A stretch of DNA of 15,072 bases, from contig JALLAZ010000479.1 of the NCBI GenBank assembly GCA_036939755.1, positions 1 through 15,072 of the forward strand, written 5' to 3'. Made by a program: the position numbers and the translations under genes. This DNA is from Stephanodiscus triporus. Its lineage: Eukaryota > Bacillariophyta > Thalassiosirophyceae > Thalassiosirales > Thalassiosiraceae. The notes under the pieces are model-generated. The model was not told the origin of the DNA. It saw nothing but the letters and a program-made list of their open reading frames with translations, and searched no databases. Positions 8,838-15,072 of the stretch are shown in pieces. The stretch's first letter is position 1, and every line of letters starts with the position of its first letter.

Positions 8838-9890
8838 ATGACCGGCGGACTTCTCCCCAAGCTCGTGATTTTGGCCGCCGCGGCTGTGCTGTTGAACCAG
8901 CTACGCAGACTGTTTGCAACAATGACAACGAACGAAATGAATGACGAAAGAGCACAATACGTCTATGATGTCGAATTCTTCCCTATAACGCTCTCGGATA
9001 GGAATACAAATCTTACCAATAGGGAGGAGGAGAACGACGACGACGACGAGGAGGACTGGAAGCCTTTGCCTTGGTCGTTGCCCAGCATCCAGAAATCGGC
9101 ACCCCAAAAATCGAGCGTCGACTTCATGAGCGAGCTCGACGAGTTGAAGCGGAGCTTGAACATATCCTTGCCATGGTACGATCGCTCGTTGCTCCCGACC
9201 CCCATCATCTCCCTCAATCTGCCGAAGACCGCGACCACCACCATGTCCGTTTACTTCCGTTGCGGAGGATTCAACAGCGCGCACACTTACTCCAGTGGTT
9301 CGAATCGCATCGGCGAATGCATGCGCGACAATCTCCTATCAGATGCGCCGCCGTTTCGGGGTTGTGACACAACAAGAGAAGGCAAACGGATCCAGTTTTA
9401 TTCAGATATTGGGACGGTCGAGCCGCGTTGTTTCTATTCCAGCTTGCACGACGGTGGCCTGGAGCATATCTTTAAGTTTTATCCCCGTGCGACGATATTC
9501 ATGGTGCATCGCAAGTTCGAAGATTGGTACGAGAGCGTATCTAAATGGGGGAGGGGTCGGTTGTTCCACAAGTGGAGGAATGCTTGCGGTTTCGCGGGAC
9601 CCCATAGTGACGTGCTGAATTCGACCGATAAACGTTGTACGCAGGAGGATGTCACGTGCTGGCGAAGCTTCTACAATGCCCACACGGAAAAGATACGTAG
9701 GTTCGCCATAGATCATCCCAGTTTGACGTACTTAGAGTTGCAACTCGACGAAACGACGCCGTCGGCGTTGGAATTGTACACCGGCATATCTTTGGAATGC
9801 TTTCAGGATTGTCATCCCGGAAAGCCGACTGATCCGAACGTTGATCTGAAGACGTATAAAAAATGCAAGCCAATATCAACTGCTCGATGA
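8838..9890 (+). CDS. Sulfotransferase-like type II membrane protein
   Basis: A single-exon protein of 350 residues that looks like a PAPS-dependent sulfotransferase. After a membrane anchor (residues 5-20, LLPKLVILAAAAVLLN) and an acidic stem (EEENDDDDEED), the catalytic domain starts with ISLNLPKTATTTM (about 124-136). This matches the 5'-phosphosulfate-binding loop PKTGTT of sulfotransferases, with Lys130. The second PAPS element is seen at FMVHRKFEDWYESVSKW, with Arg225 and Ser233 in the usual R-x7-S spacing. Several Cys and one NST site in the distal part fit a Golgi-lumen enzyme. The acceptor is unknown, but carbohydrate or tyrosine O-sulfation are the usual roles. The frame is open to a Met at 8715; I preferred 8838 because it places the anchor at the N-terminus and has A at -3. 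The gene is divergent from the fucosyltransferase gene. Confidence 0.75.
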   Translation: MTGGLLPKLVILAAAAVLLNQLRRLFATMTTNEMNDERAQYVYDVEFFPITLSDRNTNLTNREEENDDDDEEDWKPLPWSLPSIQKSAPQKSSVDFMSELDELKRSLNISLPWYDRSLLPTPIISLNLPKTATTTMSVYFRCGGFNSAHTYSSGSNRIGECMRDNLLSDAPPFRGCDTTREGKRIQFYSDIGTVEPRCFYSSLHDGGLEHIFKFYPRATIFMVHRKFEDWYESVSKWGRGRLFHKWRNACGFAGPHSDVLNSTDKRCTQEDVTCWRSFYNAHTEKIRRFAIDHPSLTYLELQLDETTPSALELYTGISLECFQDCHPGKPTDPNVDLKTYKKCKPISTAR

Positions 9891-10061
9891 TGGCAGAATA
9901 AAGTCAGTTATTATTATCAGATCAATTGAAGTTAGAACTGCCGGTTTATATTGCAATCATGTCGTGAATAAGCGACTCCACACCGCAATCATCCTTTTGA
10001 GTAGACTTGAACAGTAAGTTATCAGAAGTATGCGTGTATCGGCGGTGGATATTCGCACCCA
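9891..10061. other. Convergent 3' intergenic spacer
   Basis: These 171 bp separate the sulfotransferase stop (plus) from the aldo/keto reductase stop (minus). An AATAAA-like sequence (AGAATAAAG) directly follows the sulfotransferase stop codon at about 9896-9902. I see no gene. Confidence 0.45.
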
Positions 10062-11398
10062 TCAGTCCACCGTTATGTCCATTTTCACGCCCTCCATAGT
10101 TCCATCTTTCGTCGTGTCCCTATTCACGCATTTTCGGTACAAAGTCTGGAAAGCGTCCAATGCCTCGGCAGTCGTCAATCCGTCCAATTCCTCCATTTCT
10201 GCCTCGCTCAGTTCAAAGTCGAAAACCTGCGAATTCTCCACCATCCTTTCCACCTTGACTGACTTCGGCGTATAAACGAACCCGTGTTGGACGCACCATC
10301 GTCCGAGAATCTGAGCGGGGGACTTGGAATGGGCGGCGCCGATTTTCGACAGCGAGGGATGGTCCATGGCCTTGCCGTCCCGTAATGATCGGTAGGATTG
10401 CAGGACGACGCCCTCGCCTCGGAAGTAAGCGATGGTGTTCTTTCGGTACAGGAAGGGGTTTATTTCGATCTGATTAACGGCGGGTTTCGACTCGATCCCA
10501 CCATCGAGTAGCTCCTTGTAGTCCTCCACGGCGTAGTTCGACACGCCGATATTTCGGATTTTGCCCTCCCGTTGCAGTTTCTCCAGCGTCTTGTACGCGT
10601 CGACGTGTTTGCCCGGCACGGGCCAGTGAATGAGGTAGAGATCGACGTAGTTCGTGCCGAGATCGGCAAGTGCTGTCATCGCACGTCGCAGACGGGGGTT
10701 ATTTTCATCGCGATGGTAACGGCATCTACGTGAGAATAACGAACGAGTAGAGCGAGGCGCATGATATGCAATCCCCCATTCCCACTCACTCTTGTCCAAC
10801 TGAGCCCGAATCGCATCCTCCCCCCTCTCGATGGTCGTGGTCCAAACCTTACTGCACAGGAACAATTCATCCCTCGCGATGCCGCTCGCCTCGATGGCCT
10901 TGCCGACCTCCGCCTCGTTCCCGTAGAACTCGGCACTAAGGCGCAGCGCAAATTCCGACGGATCGGGAATTGGTAAGGATGGGTCAAGAGCACGAGAAGA
11001 AAAAAAAGGAGTCGGAGCGAACCACTCCGCGAGTATACGATCGAGACGTACCATTCCAGGAATCTATATCCCACACGTAAGGCGTCTCCGACGCAATCGG
11101 AAGCCGAGCGAAGGGGCCCATCGACTGCCGAGGAGGCCGACGCCGGGACGAACCCGACCTTGTACGTGCCGAAGCCAACGATCGGATGGGCCGTGCCGTC
11201 GCGGAGGGGGACGGTCGGACACGAGGCGAGCGCCCGTCCGCGCGCGGCGGGCGAGGAGGAGGAGGAGTAGGAGGACGTCGTCATGCGAGCGAGGGATGAC
11301 TTGGAGGAAGGATCGGCGAAGGCGATGGCGCCGGCTGATCTCGCGAAGGGTGTGGCGGCTGAGGCGCTTGCAACGAGCAGTTGCAGAGTCTTCATCAT
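10062..11398 (-). CDS. Aldo/keto reductase family oxidoreductase, three exons
   Basis: An NAD(P)H-dependent aldehyde or ketone reductase of the (beta/alpha)8 aldo/keto reductase fold. Exons on the minus strand are 11398-11052, 10935-10790 and 10672-10062, which splice in frame to 367 residues. Seen: VPLRDGTAHPIVGFGTYKVG (63-82), GYRFLECAEFYGNEAEVG (110-127), the catalytic Lys in FLCSKVW (Lys145), His in YLIHWP (His180), KIRNIGVSNY, the QIEINPF segment and the cofactor site TPKSVKVERMVENSQVFDF. Tyr120, Lys145 and His180 of the catalytic tetrad are present, but the usual Asp five residues before Tyr is Glu115. The N-terminal 60 residues are rich in Ala and Ser and extend beyond the usual family start. 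They could be an organelle or secretory presequence (the segment GAIAFADP is faintly like the diatom plastid motif), but this is weak. The substrate cannot be predicted. The gene is divergent from the UBX gene with 213 bp between starts. Confidence 0.88.
10673..10789 (-). other. Intron 2 of the aldo/keto reductase gene (117 nt)
   Basis: The donor is AAGA|GTGAGT and the acceptor is GACAG|CACTT. The split codon A+CA gives Thr and joins AQLDK to TLADLGTNYVDLYLIHWP, exactly the family pattern. The 117-nt length is divisible by three and open, so retention would insert 39 residues without a frameshift. Confidence 0.9.
10936..11051 (-). other. Intron 1 of the aldo/keto reductase gene (116 nt)
   Basis: The donor is GAATG|GTACGT and the acceptor is CCTTAG|T, with a long pyrimidine tract inside. 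The split codon TG+T gives Cys and restores FLECAEFYGNE, the conserved active-site region. Confidence 0.88.
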
Positions 11399-11611
11399 CT
11401 TATGGACTCAGTCATTTAGTACGACAGTACGATACACGTATGTAAACACGGGCGGGCCGGCGGGGAAGCTTCCAACGCCTTCGAATTTTCGACGGCGAAC
11501 GAACGTCGCGCGAAGAACACAAGCAAGACCCTGGTGCGCTGCACGGCTGGATGAAAGGGCGGCACAAAAATAAAAACAACACAAACGAAACGAAATCGAC
11601 CAAACATCATC
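11399..11611. promoter_or_regulatory. Short divergent promoter region, aldo/keto reductase/UBX
   Basis: Only 213 bp separate the start codons of two divergent genes, so both promoters and 5' leaders must fit here. The side next to the UBX gene is A-rich (AAAAATAAAAACAACACAAACG). I see no gene and no clear TATA box. Confidence 0.5.
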
Positions 11612-13090
11612 ATGGTCTTCAAAAAGTTCGCAGACCGCATAATATCCGCGGGCGCAACCGCCGCCAACGCCCTCCGGCCGACGGAGCAGCAGCACGCGAA
11701 CGAGATACGACAATTGGAATCCATGGGCTTCGCCCCCGAACGCGCGAGGCATGCCCTCAACGCCACCGGGGGGGACGTCGACAGAGCCGCGGAGCTGCTG
11801 TTGCTCGGGGATGTCGAAGAGGTGGTGGGCGATTTGCCGCCATCATCGCGCGGCGCTCCTCGCGGTGGCGGCGGGATGACTCACGTGGAGGCCCACAACG
11901 ACGAGCAGATGAGAAGAGCGATGGAGGAGAGTCTAATGGCGGAAGAATCGAGGCGGATGCGCGAGGCGGAGGCGGCCTCCTTGCGGCGACCGGAGGTCGT
12001 CGATTTGACCGGAGGAGGACGATCGAAATCGGTCGCAGCGAAAAAGAGGGAGGGGGTCTCCCCGCCGAGCGCGAGGAAGGACCCGACCGCCGCGGTCGCG
12101 GACGTCCGCGACCGGAAGAAGGCCCCTACGGCGCGCCAGCGCGACGATCCCGGACGATTCGGCAAGTCGGGTACGGCGGCAAAAATATCACTCGAGCAGA
12201 CCCACCCGTCCGTCAAAATTCCCGAGAGGCTGTCGAACAAGTCCAAGGAGGAACAGATCCTGCGATGCGCGGACAGGCTGAAGTCTCACGTCATGGCCGT
12301 GGACACTCTGCATCGGGCGCTGACGTCGGTACGGAACTCGCCGGGCGAACCAAAATATCTCGTCATCGATCGAGCGAACGCCAATTACGCCAAGTTCGTC
12401 AGGGACAAGCCGGGGGCCGAGGACATGCTCCTCGCGATGAATTACCGGCACGATCGCGCGAGGGACGAATTGAGGCTGGAACGACACCTCGTGGACGACG
12501 CCCTGCTTTACCTCGGCATCACGGCGCTCGAAAGGATTAGAACGAGCGAAGAGTACGCGGAGGGGAAGAGGTCGAGAGCATTCCACGCGGAAATGAGGCG
12601 CGTGGCCGGGGGGAACGGCAGCGCGATGCTACGGATCGGCATGACGGAGGGCGAGACGCTGATCAGGACCGCGTTCATGGGCAAGGTCCCGAAGGAGCCG
12701 CTCGGCGGAGGCGGGACACGGATCGACGTTTTCCTCGGTGACGAGTCGGAAAGGATCGACGGGGGTCGCGTCAATCGTCGATTCGACGGAGACGACACCC
12801 TGGAGGACGTGCTGAATTGGCTCGGCGGGTGCTACGGGAATGAGTTGCTGGAGAAGATTCGCGGCGACTCTCGCGTGTGGTGCCTGTGCGATTTGAATAA
12901 TTATCCGATATTGCCGTTCGACGTCGAGAAGCACGGCGGAAAGACGCTGCAGTATTTGGGATTGTTCCCGAGCGGAAAGTTGGGCGTTAGATTGAGCGAC
13001 GACGCATGGAGGGATCGGAGGGGGGGAGAGTTCGATATTAGTGGAAGCGCCCGCGGGCTGGGTGCGGCAAGTCGTTCGATGCTGCATTAG
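11612..13090 (+). CDS. UBA-UIM-PUB-UBX protein, predicted Cdc48/p97 cofactor
   Basis: A single-exon, 492-residue protein with four ubiquitin-pathway modules in order. A UBA domain (28-66; EIRQLESMGFAPERARHALN and DVDRAAELLL) should bind ubiquitin. A UIM-like helix follows (96-112; NDEQMRRAMEESLMAEE). After a basic linker comes a PUB domain (about 214-310; VDTLHRALTSVRNSPGEPKY, VIDRANANYAKFV), a fold that binds the C-terminal tail of Cdc48/p97. The C-terminal UBX-like ubiquitin fold (about 366-461; TRIDVFLGDESERI, TLEDVLNWL, TLQYLGLFPSGKLGV) is a second Cdc48-binding type. By family knowledge, such proteins recruit ubiquitinated clients to Cdc48, for example in ER-associated degradation; the specific role here is inferred. 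PUB plus UBX is also the pairing in animal UBXN6/UBXD1, which lacks the UBA and UIM parts. No signal peptide or membrane segment is seen. The start is supported by the clear UBA domain directly after it and A at -3. Confidence 0.87.
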   Translation: MVFKKFADRIISAGATAANALRPTEQQHANEIRQLESMGFAPERARHALNATGGDVDRAAELLLLGDVEEVVGDLPPSSRGAPRGGGGMTHVEAHNDEQMRRAMEESLMAEESRRMREAEAASLRRPEVVDLTGGGRSKSVAAKKREGVSPPSARKDPTAAVADVRDRKKAPTARQRDDPGRFGKSGTAAKISLEQTHPSVKIPERLSNKSKEEQILRCADRLKSHVMAVDTLHRALTSVRNSPGEPKYLVIDRANANYAKFVRDKPGAEDMLLAMNYRHDRARDELRLERHLVDDALLYLGITALERIRTSEEYAEGKRSRAFHAEMRRVAGGNGSAMLRIGMTEGETLIRTAFMGKVPKEPLGGGGTRIDVFLGDESERIDGGRVNRRFDGDDTLEDVLNWLGGCYGNELLEKIRGDSRVWCLCDLNNYPILPFDVEKHGGKTLQYLGLFPSGKLGVRLSDDAWRDRRGGEFDISGSARGLGAASRSMLH

Positions 13091-13159
13091 TGTAAAATGT
13101 GAATAATTATTTAGAATCGATTAAGACGGGCCAACGCCCGGGGCGAAGACAACCTTTTA
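13091..13159. other. 69-bp convergent spacer
   Basis: A very short gap between the stop codons of the UBX gene (plus) and the TLC gene (minus). The 3' UTRs of the two transcripts probably overlap. Confidence 0.5.
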
Positions 13160-14260
13160 TTACTGTTTCTTTTTCGATTGTCCCTTTTTCGCCTGCGCTT
13201 GGGTAAACAATGTCCCATCCAAATAAGCCTCCACTTCCTCCTCGATGATCTTATGCGCTTTCTCCTCGATGATCTTCAGACGCTTTGTCCCTCGTAAATC
13301 CTCGACGTTCTTCTTGCCCCCCACCTCCTCGACGAATGAGAATCCCTGCTGCGGATTCAGCACCTTTGGCCGGTGTTGCTTCTTGAACACGAACAGACTC
13401 CTAAGGCCACCCCGGCACATGACTATGCACCAGTGCAACGACAGCAGTCCGATGCTCGCGTGGCCGAACACCATCACGGCGTACGTGAACGTCTGCCCCC
13501 GCTCGACGAACACGTGCATGCGCGGGAATATCTCCGCGATAAGCAGGTGCGCGAACAGCACGACCCTCCCCGCCCAGCTCGCGACAACGAATCCGTTGAC
13601 GATGCCGAAGCCCACCCAATCCTCCTCGAGCGTGTTGATCAGGTACCATCGGTAGTTCATCATTGCCGTCGAGAACTCGGACGTGTACCCCACGATCGAC
13701 AGCCACGTCGACCACACCGGATCTCCCGCACCCGCGAGGGTTGCGCCGCCCGTGCAGCCGACGGGGTAGTGACAGAAGCACATGATGCAGTGATGAACGA
13801 AGATGAGGAAATCCCTCCTCGGGAGGCAGTAGAAGTAGGAGTCGGTGACGAAGTACGAGAGGGATATCGGTAGGCCGACGCGTTGCCAGATCCGAATTAG
13901 GTCGGTGGTACCACGATACAGCCACGGCGACGACGATCCGTCGTCTACGTCTCCGTAGTCGTCGTCGTCGTCGCGGCAGTAGTACGCGATCAGTATGCCC
14001 GCCGACACGACGGAGGTGGACACGGCGTGTATCGTCGCCGCGATCACGGTCGGACGGGACGCGATCAGGGACATGAACCCCCGGGCGTCGGGGGGCGAAT
14101 TCGGATTCGACCGGACCGCGGCGTGGTATCTCCGTCGGATCCCGTTCCCGAGGAAGGCCACGAGGACGTACCCGAGCGAATACGCGAGGAAGCGTTTTTC
14201 GAAGATGAATTCGCCGCGGAGGAGACATTCCGTCCAGGGGTTGTCGTGAGGCATCCGCAT
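13160..14260 (-). CDS. TLC (TRAM/LAG1/CLN8) domain membrane protein
   Basis: A single-exon, 366-residue polytopic membrane protein of the TLC family. Hydrophobic segments are seen at about 24-39, 68-93, 128-145, 150-170, 184-205, 215-241 and 258-283. TLC landmarks are SLSYFVTDSYFY (133-144), the paired histidines in FLIFVHHCIMCF (His156-His157) and the EFSTAMMNYRWYL block (195-207). Family members include ceramide synthases and TLCD/CLN8-type lipid and trafficking proteins. This one lacks an obvious Hox domain, so lipid metabolism or ER-Golgi trafficking is a family-level guess. The charged C-terminal 80 residues contain a coiled-coil-like stretch and end in KKKQ, fitting the KKxx ER-retrieval signal. 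An acidic loop (DDDDDYGDVDDG) follows the second membrane segment. The first ATG gives MRM; starting two codons later would change nothing. Confidence 0.83.
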   Translation of the reverse strand: MRMPHDNPWTECLLRGEFIFEKRFLAYSLGYVLVAFLGNGIRRRYHAAVRSNPNSPPDARGFMSLIASRPTVIAATIHAVSTSVVSAGILIAYYCRDDDDDYGDVDDGSSSPWLYRGTTDLIRIWQRVGLPISLSYFVTDSYFYCLPRRDFLIFVHHCIMCFCHYPVGCTGGATLAGAGDPVWSTWLSIVGYTSEFSTAMMNYRWYLINTLEEDWVGFGIVNGFVVASWAGRVVLFAHLLIAEIFPRMHVFVERGQTFTYAVMVFGHASIGLLSLHWCIVMCRGGLRSLFVFKKQHRPKVLNPQQGFSFVEEVGGKKNVEDLRGTKRLKIIEEKAHKIIEEEVEAYLDGTLFTQAQAKKGQSKKKQ

Positions 14261-14483
14261 TTACTTCAACCCCGTCAATGAATCAAGAAGAGACCTCGGC
14301 GTTGCAATATTATCACCTATCACCTATCAGCAATCCACTCTTTGCCAGAATGAGTATTATTTTTTGTGGATAGGTTGGTCGTTGGCTCATCATGCCAAGC
14401 CGGGATTGATCCAAAATAGAGTATTGATTCCTACATAAAATAGTTTATCGCCCCCGCCCAGCTCCGCCCCCCACCTGACTGCA
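14261..14483. other. Intergenic region upstream of the TLC gene
   Basis: These 223 bp lie between two minus-strand genes and should hold the TLC promoter and the 3' UTR of the Cys-pair gene. Apart from the TATCACC repeat I see no structure. The part 14431-14483 may be coding if the Cys-pair gene has the alternative C-terminus. Confidence 0.4.
14311..14329. repeat. TATCACC short tandem repeat (2.7 copies)
   Basis: The 7-bp unit TATCACC is repeated 2.7 times about 50 bp upstream of the TLC gene start. On the coding strand of that gene it reads as three GATA cores spaced by 7 bp. It may be a regulatory site or chance. Confidence 0.5.
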
Positions 14484-15072
14484 TCACGAAGACAACCATG
14501 CCCACCAGGAAGGTCGGCATCCTGCGTTCATCGCAGACGTCGTNAGTTCCTCCAACGTTTCTGCGTCCTTGTTGCCTGTATCCTGTCCCATTGTCAATAA
14601 CGTGGAATGAAAGGATGCAAGCGATTCTTCGATCAGAGATAGATTGAGGAAGTGGGTCGCCCAGTGCCGAGAGCCGCAGACGGATGTGGCCATCTGTAAG
14701 AACTGCCGATCGATGTCTTGCTCCGTCTCCGTGTTGTTGTCGCCCGTCACTTGCTTCGACGCTTTGTCGTCACTTTTACAATCATTGCAGCCATTATTGA
14801 GGCGATCAAAAACTTTGTCTTCTGCCATACACATGTATTTAATGGCCAGGCCCTCTTTCTTTTTCCTCATCGAACCGCCACCATCGACACTGGTAGTCCC
14901 CTTGCAGCTGGGACAGTACATAGAACGTTCCTCCGCGGTTAATCCGTTACTGGGAATGGCGTAGCATACCTCGAATCCATTCACACCATCGCCATTGTCG
15001 TCAAACATGACATCGTCGTCTAGGTACCGTCCAGCACGAGGATGGCATATCGGGCAGGGCACGCGAGATGCA
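14484..15072 (-). CDS. Unrecognised Cys-pair protein, 3' part only
   Basis: A reading frame that enters from the right edge of the window; its start is outside (the frame is open to 15072 with no ATG needed). About 195 residues are seen. Two CxxC pairs, CPIC near the edge and YCPSC about 45 residues later, suggest a zinc-ribbon or RING-like metal site. Further Cys occur in YMCMAED and GCNDCKSDD. The rest is acidic and polar, followed by a helical stretch (FLQMATSVCGSRHWATHFLNLSLIEESL is typical in character, given here only by its limits of about 14610-14700). I do not recognise the family. An ambiguous base at 14545 falls in the third position of a CTN (Leu) codon. Beyond it the frame runs 21 more residues to a TGA at 14484-14486, but this C-terminus is doubtful: see the findings. 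Confidence 0.5.
   Translation of the reverse strand, partial: ASRVPCPICHPRAGRYLDDDVMFDDNGDGVNGFEVCYAIPSNGLTAEERSMYCPSCKGTTSVDGGGSMRKKKEGLAIKYMCMAEDKVFDRLNNGCNDCKSDDKASKQVTGDNNTETEQDIDRQFLQMATSVCGSRHWATHFLNLSLIEESLASFHSTLLTMGQDTGNKDAETLEEXTTSAMNAGCRPSWWAWLSS

Noticed and set aside
11403..11416. AP-1/bZIP-like GACTCAGTCA near the aldo/keto reductase start
   Set aside because: Does not match a full bZIP palindrome and there is only one copy; too weak to call.
11551..12540. 329-codon plus-strand frame overlapping the UBX gene
   Set aside because: Arg/Gly-rich shadow; the adjacent frame contains UBA, UIM and PUB domains.
13401..14228. 275-codon minus-strand frame overlapping the TLC gene
   Set aside because: Arg-rich shadow in another frame of the same strand; the TLC frame has membrane segments and family motifs.

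Overview
The window looks like nuclear DNA of a photosynthetic stramenopile, most likely a diatom. The evidence is: short GT-AG spliceosomal introns (85-117 nt) in two genes; a Ty1/copia polymerase remnant of the kind common in diatom genomes; a protein of helicase-associated (HA) repeats with a signal peptide ending just before Phe, as in diatom plastid presequences; and family-typical O-fucosyltransferase, sulfotransferase, JmjC, TLC and UBX genes packed closely in alternating orientation. The species cannot be named from the sequence alone.

Layout. 1-~1306 (minus): decayed copia pol, truncated upstream and running off the left edge. 1395-3164 (minus): secreted or plastid-targeted HA-repeat protein. 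3614-5725 (plus): JmjC/cupin-type Fe(II)/2-oxoglutarate oxygenase with several microsatellite-coded low-complexity insertions. 5871-8422 (minus): type II membrane O-fucosyltransferase-like enzyme in three exons. 8838-9890 (plus): type II membrane sulfotransferase-like protein. 10062-11398 (minus): aldo/keto reductase in three exons. 11612-13090 (plus): UBA-UIM-PUB-UBX protein, a predicted Cdc48/p97 cofactor. 13160-14260 (minus): multi-span TLC-domain membrane protein with a C-terminal dilysine signal. 14484-15072 (minus): 3' part of an unrecognised Cys-pair protein, with one ambiguous base.

Genes are arranged as divergent and convergent pairs with little spacer: convergent gaps are 69-171 bp and divergent gaps 213-450 bp. 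The divergent fucosyltransferase/sulfotransferase pair is the most suggestive functional link, because both look like Golgi glycan-modifying enzymes and could act on fucose-containing sulfated glycans. The aldo/keto reductase and the Cdc48 cofactor share a short divergent promoter region. Base composition is uneven: the JmjC gene (up to about 5300) and the 10.9-14.2 kb block are very GC-rich with many CGA/TCG-type repeats, while 5.7-8.7 kb is more AT-rich.

I found no RNA genes, CRISPR arrays or prokaryotic-type operons. The most notable points are a Glu in place of the catalytic Asp in the aldo/keto reductase, the UBA-UIM-PUB-UBX architecture, the possible plastid presequence on an HA-repeat protein, the fucosyltransferase-sulfotransferase pair, and the ambiguous base that decides the C-terminus of the last gene.
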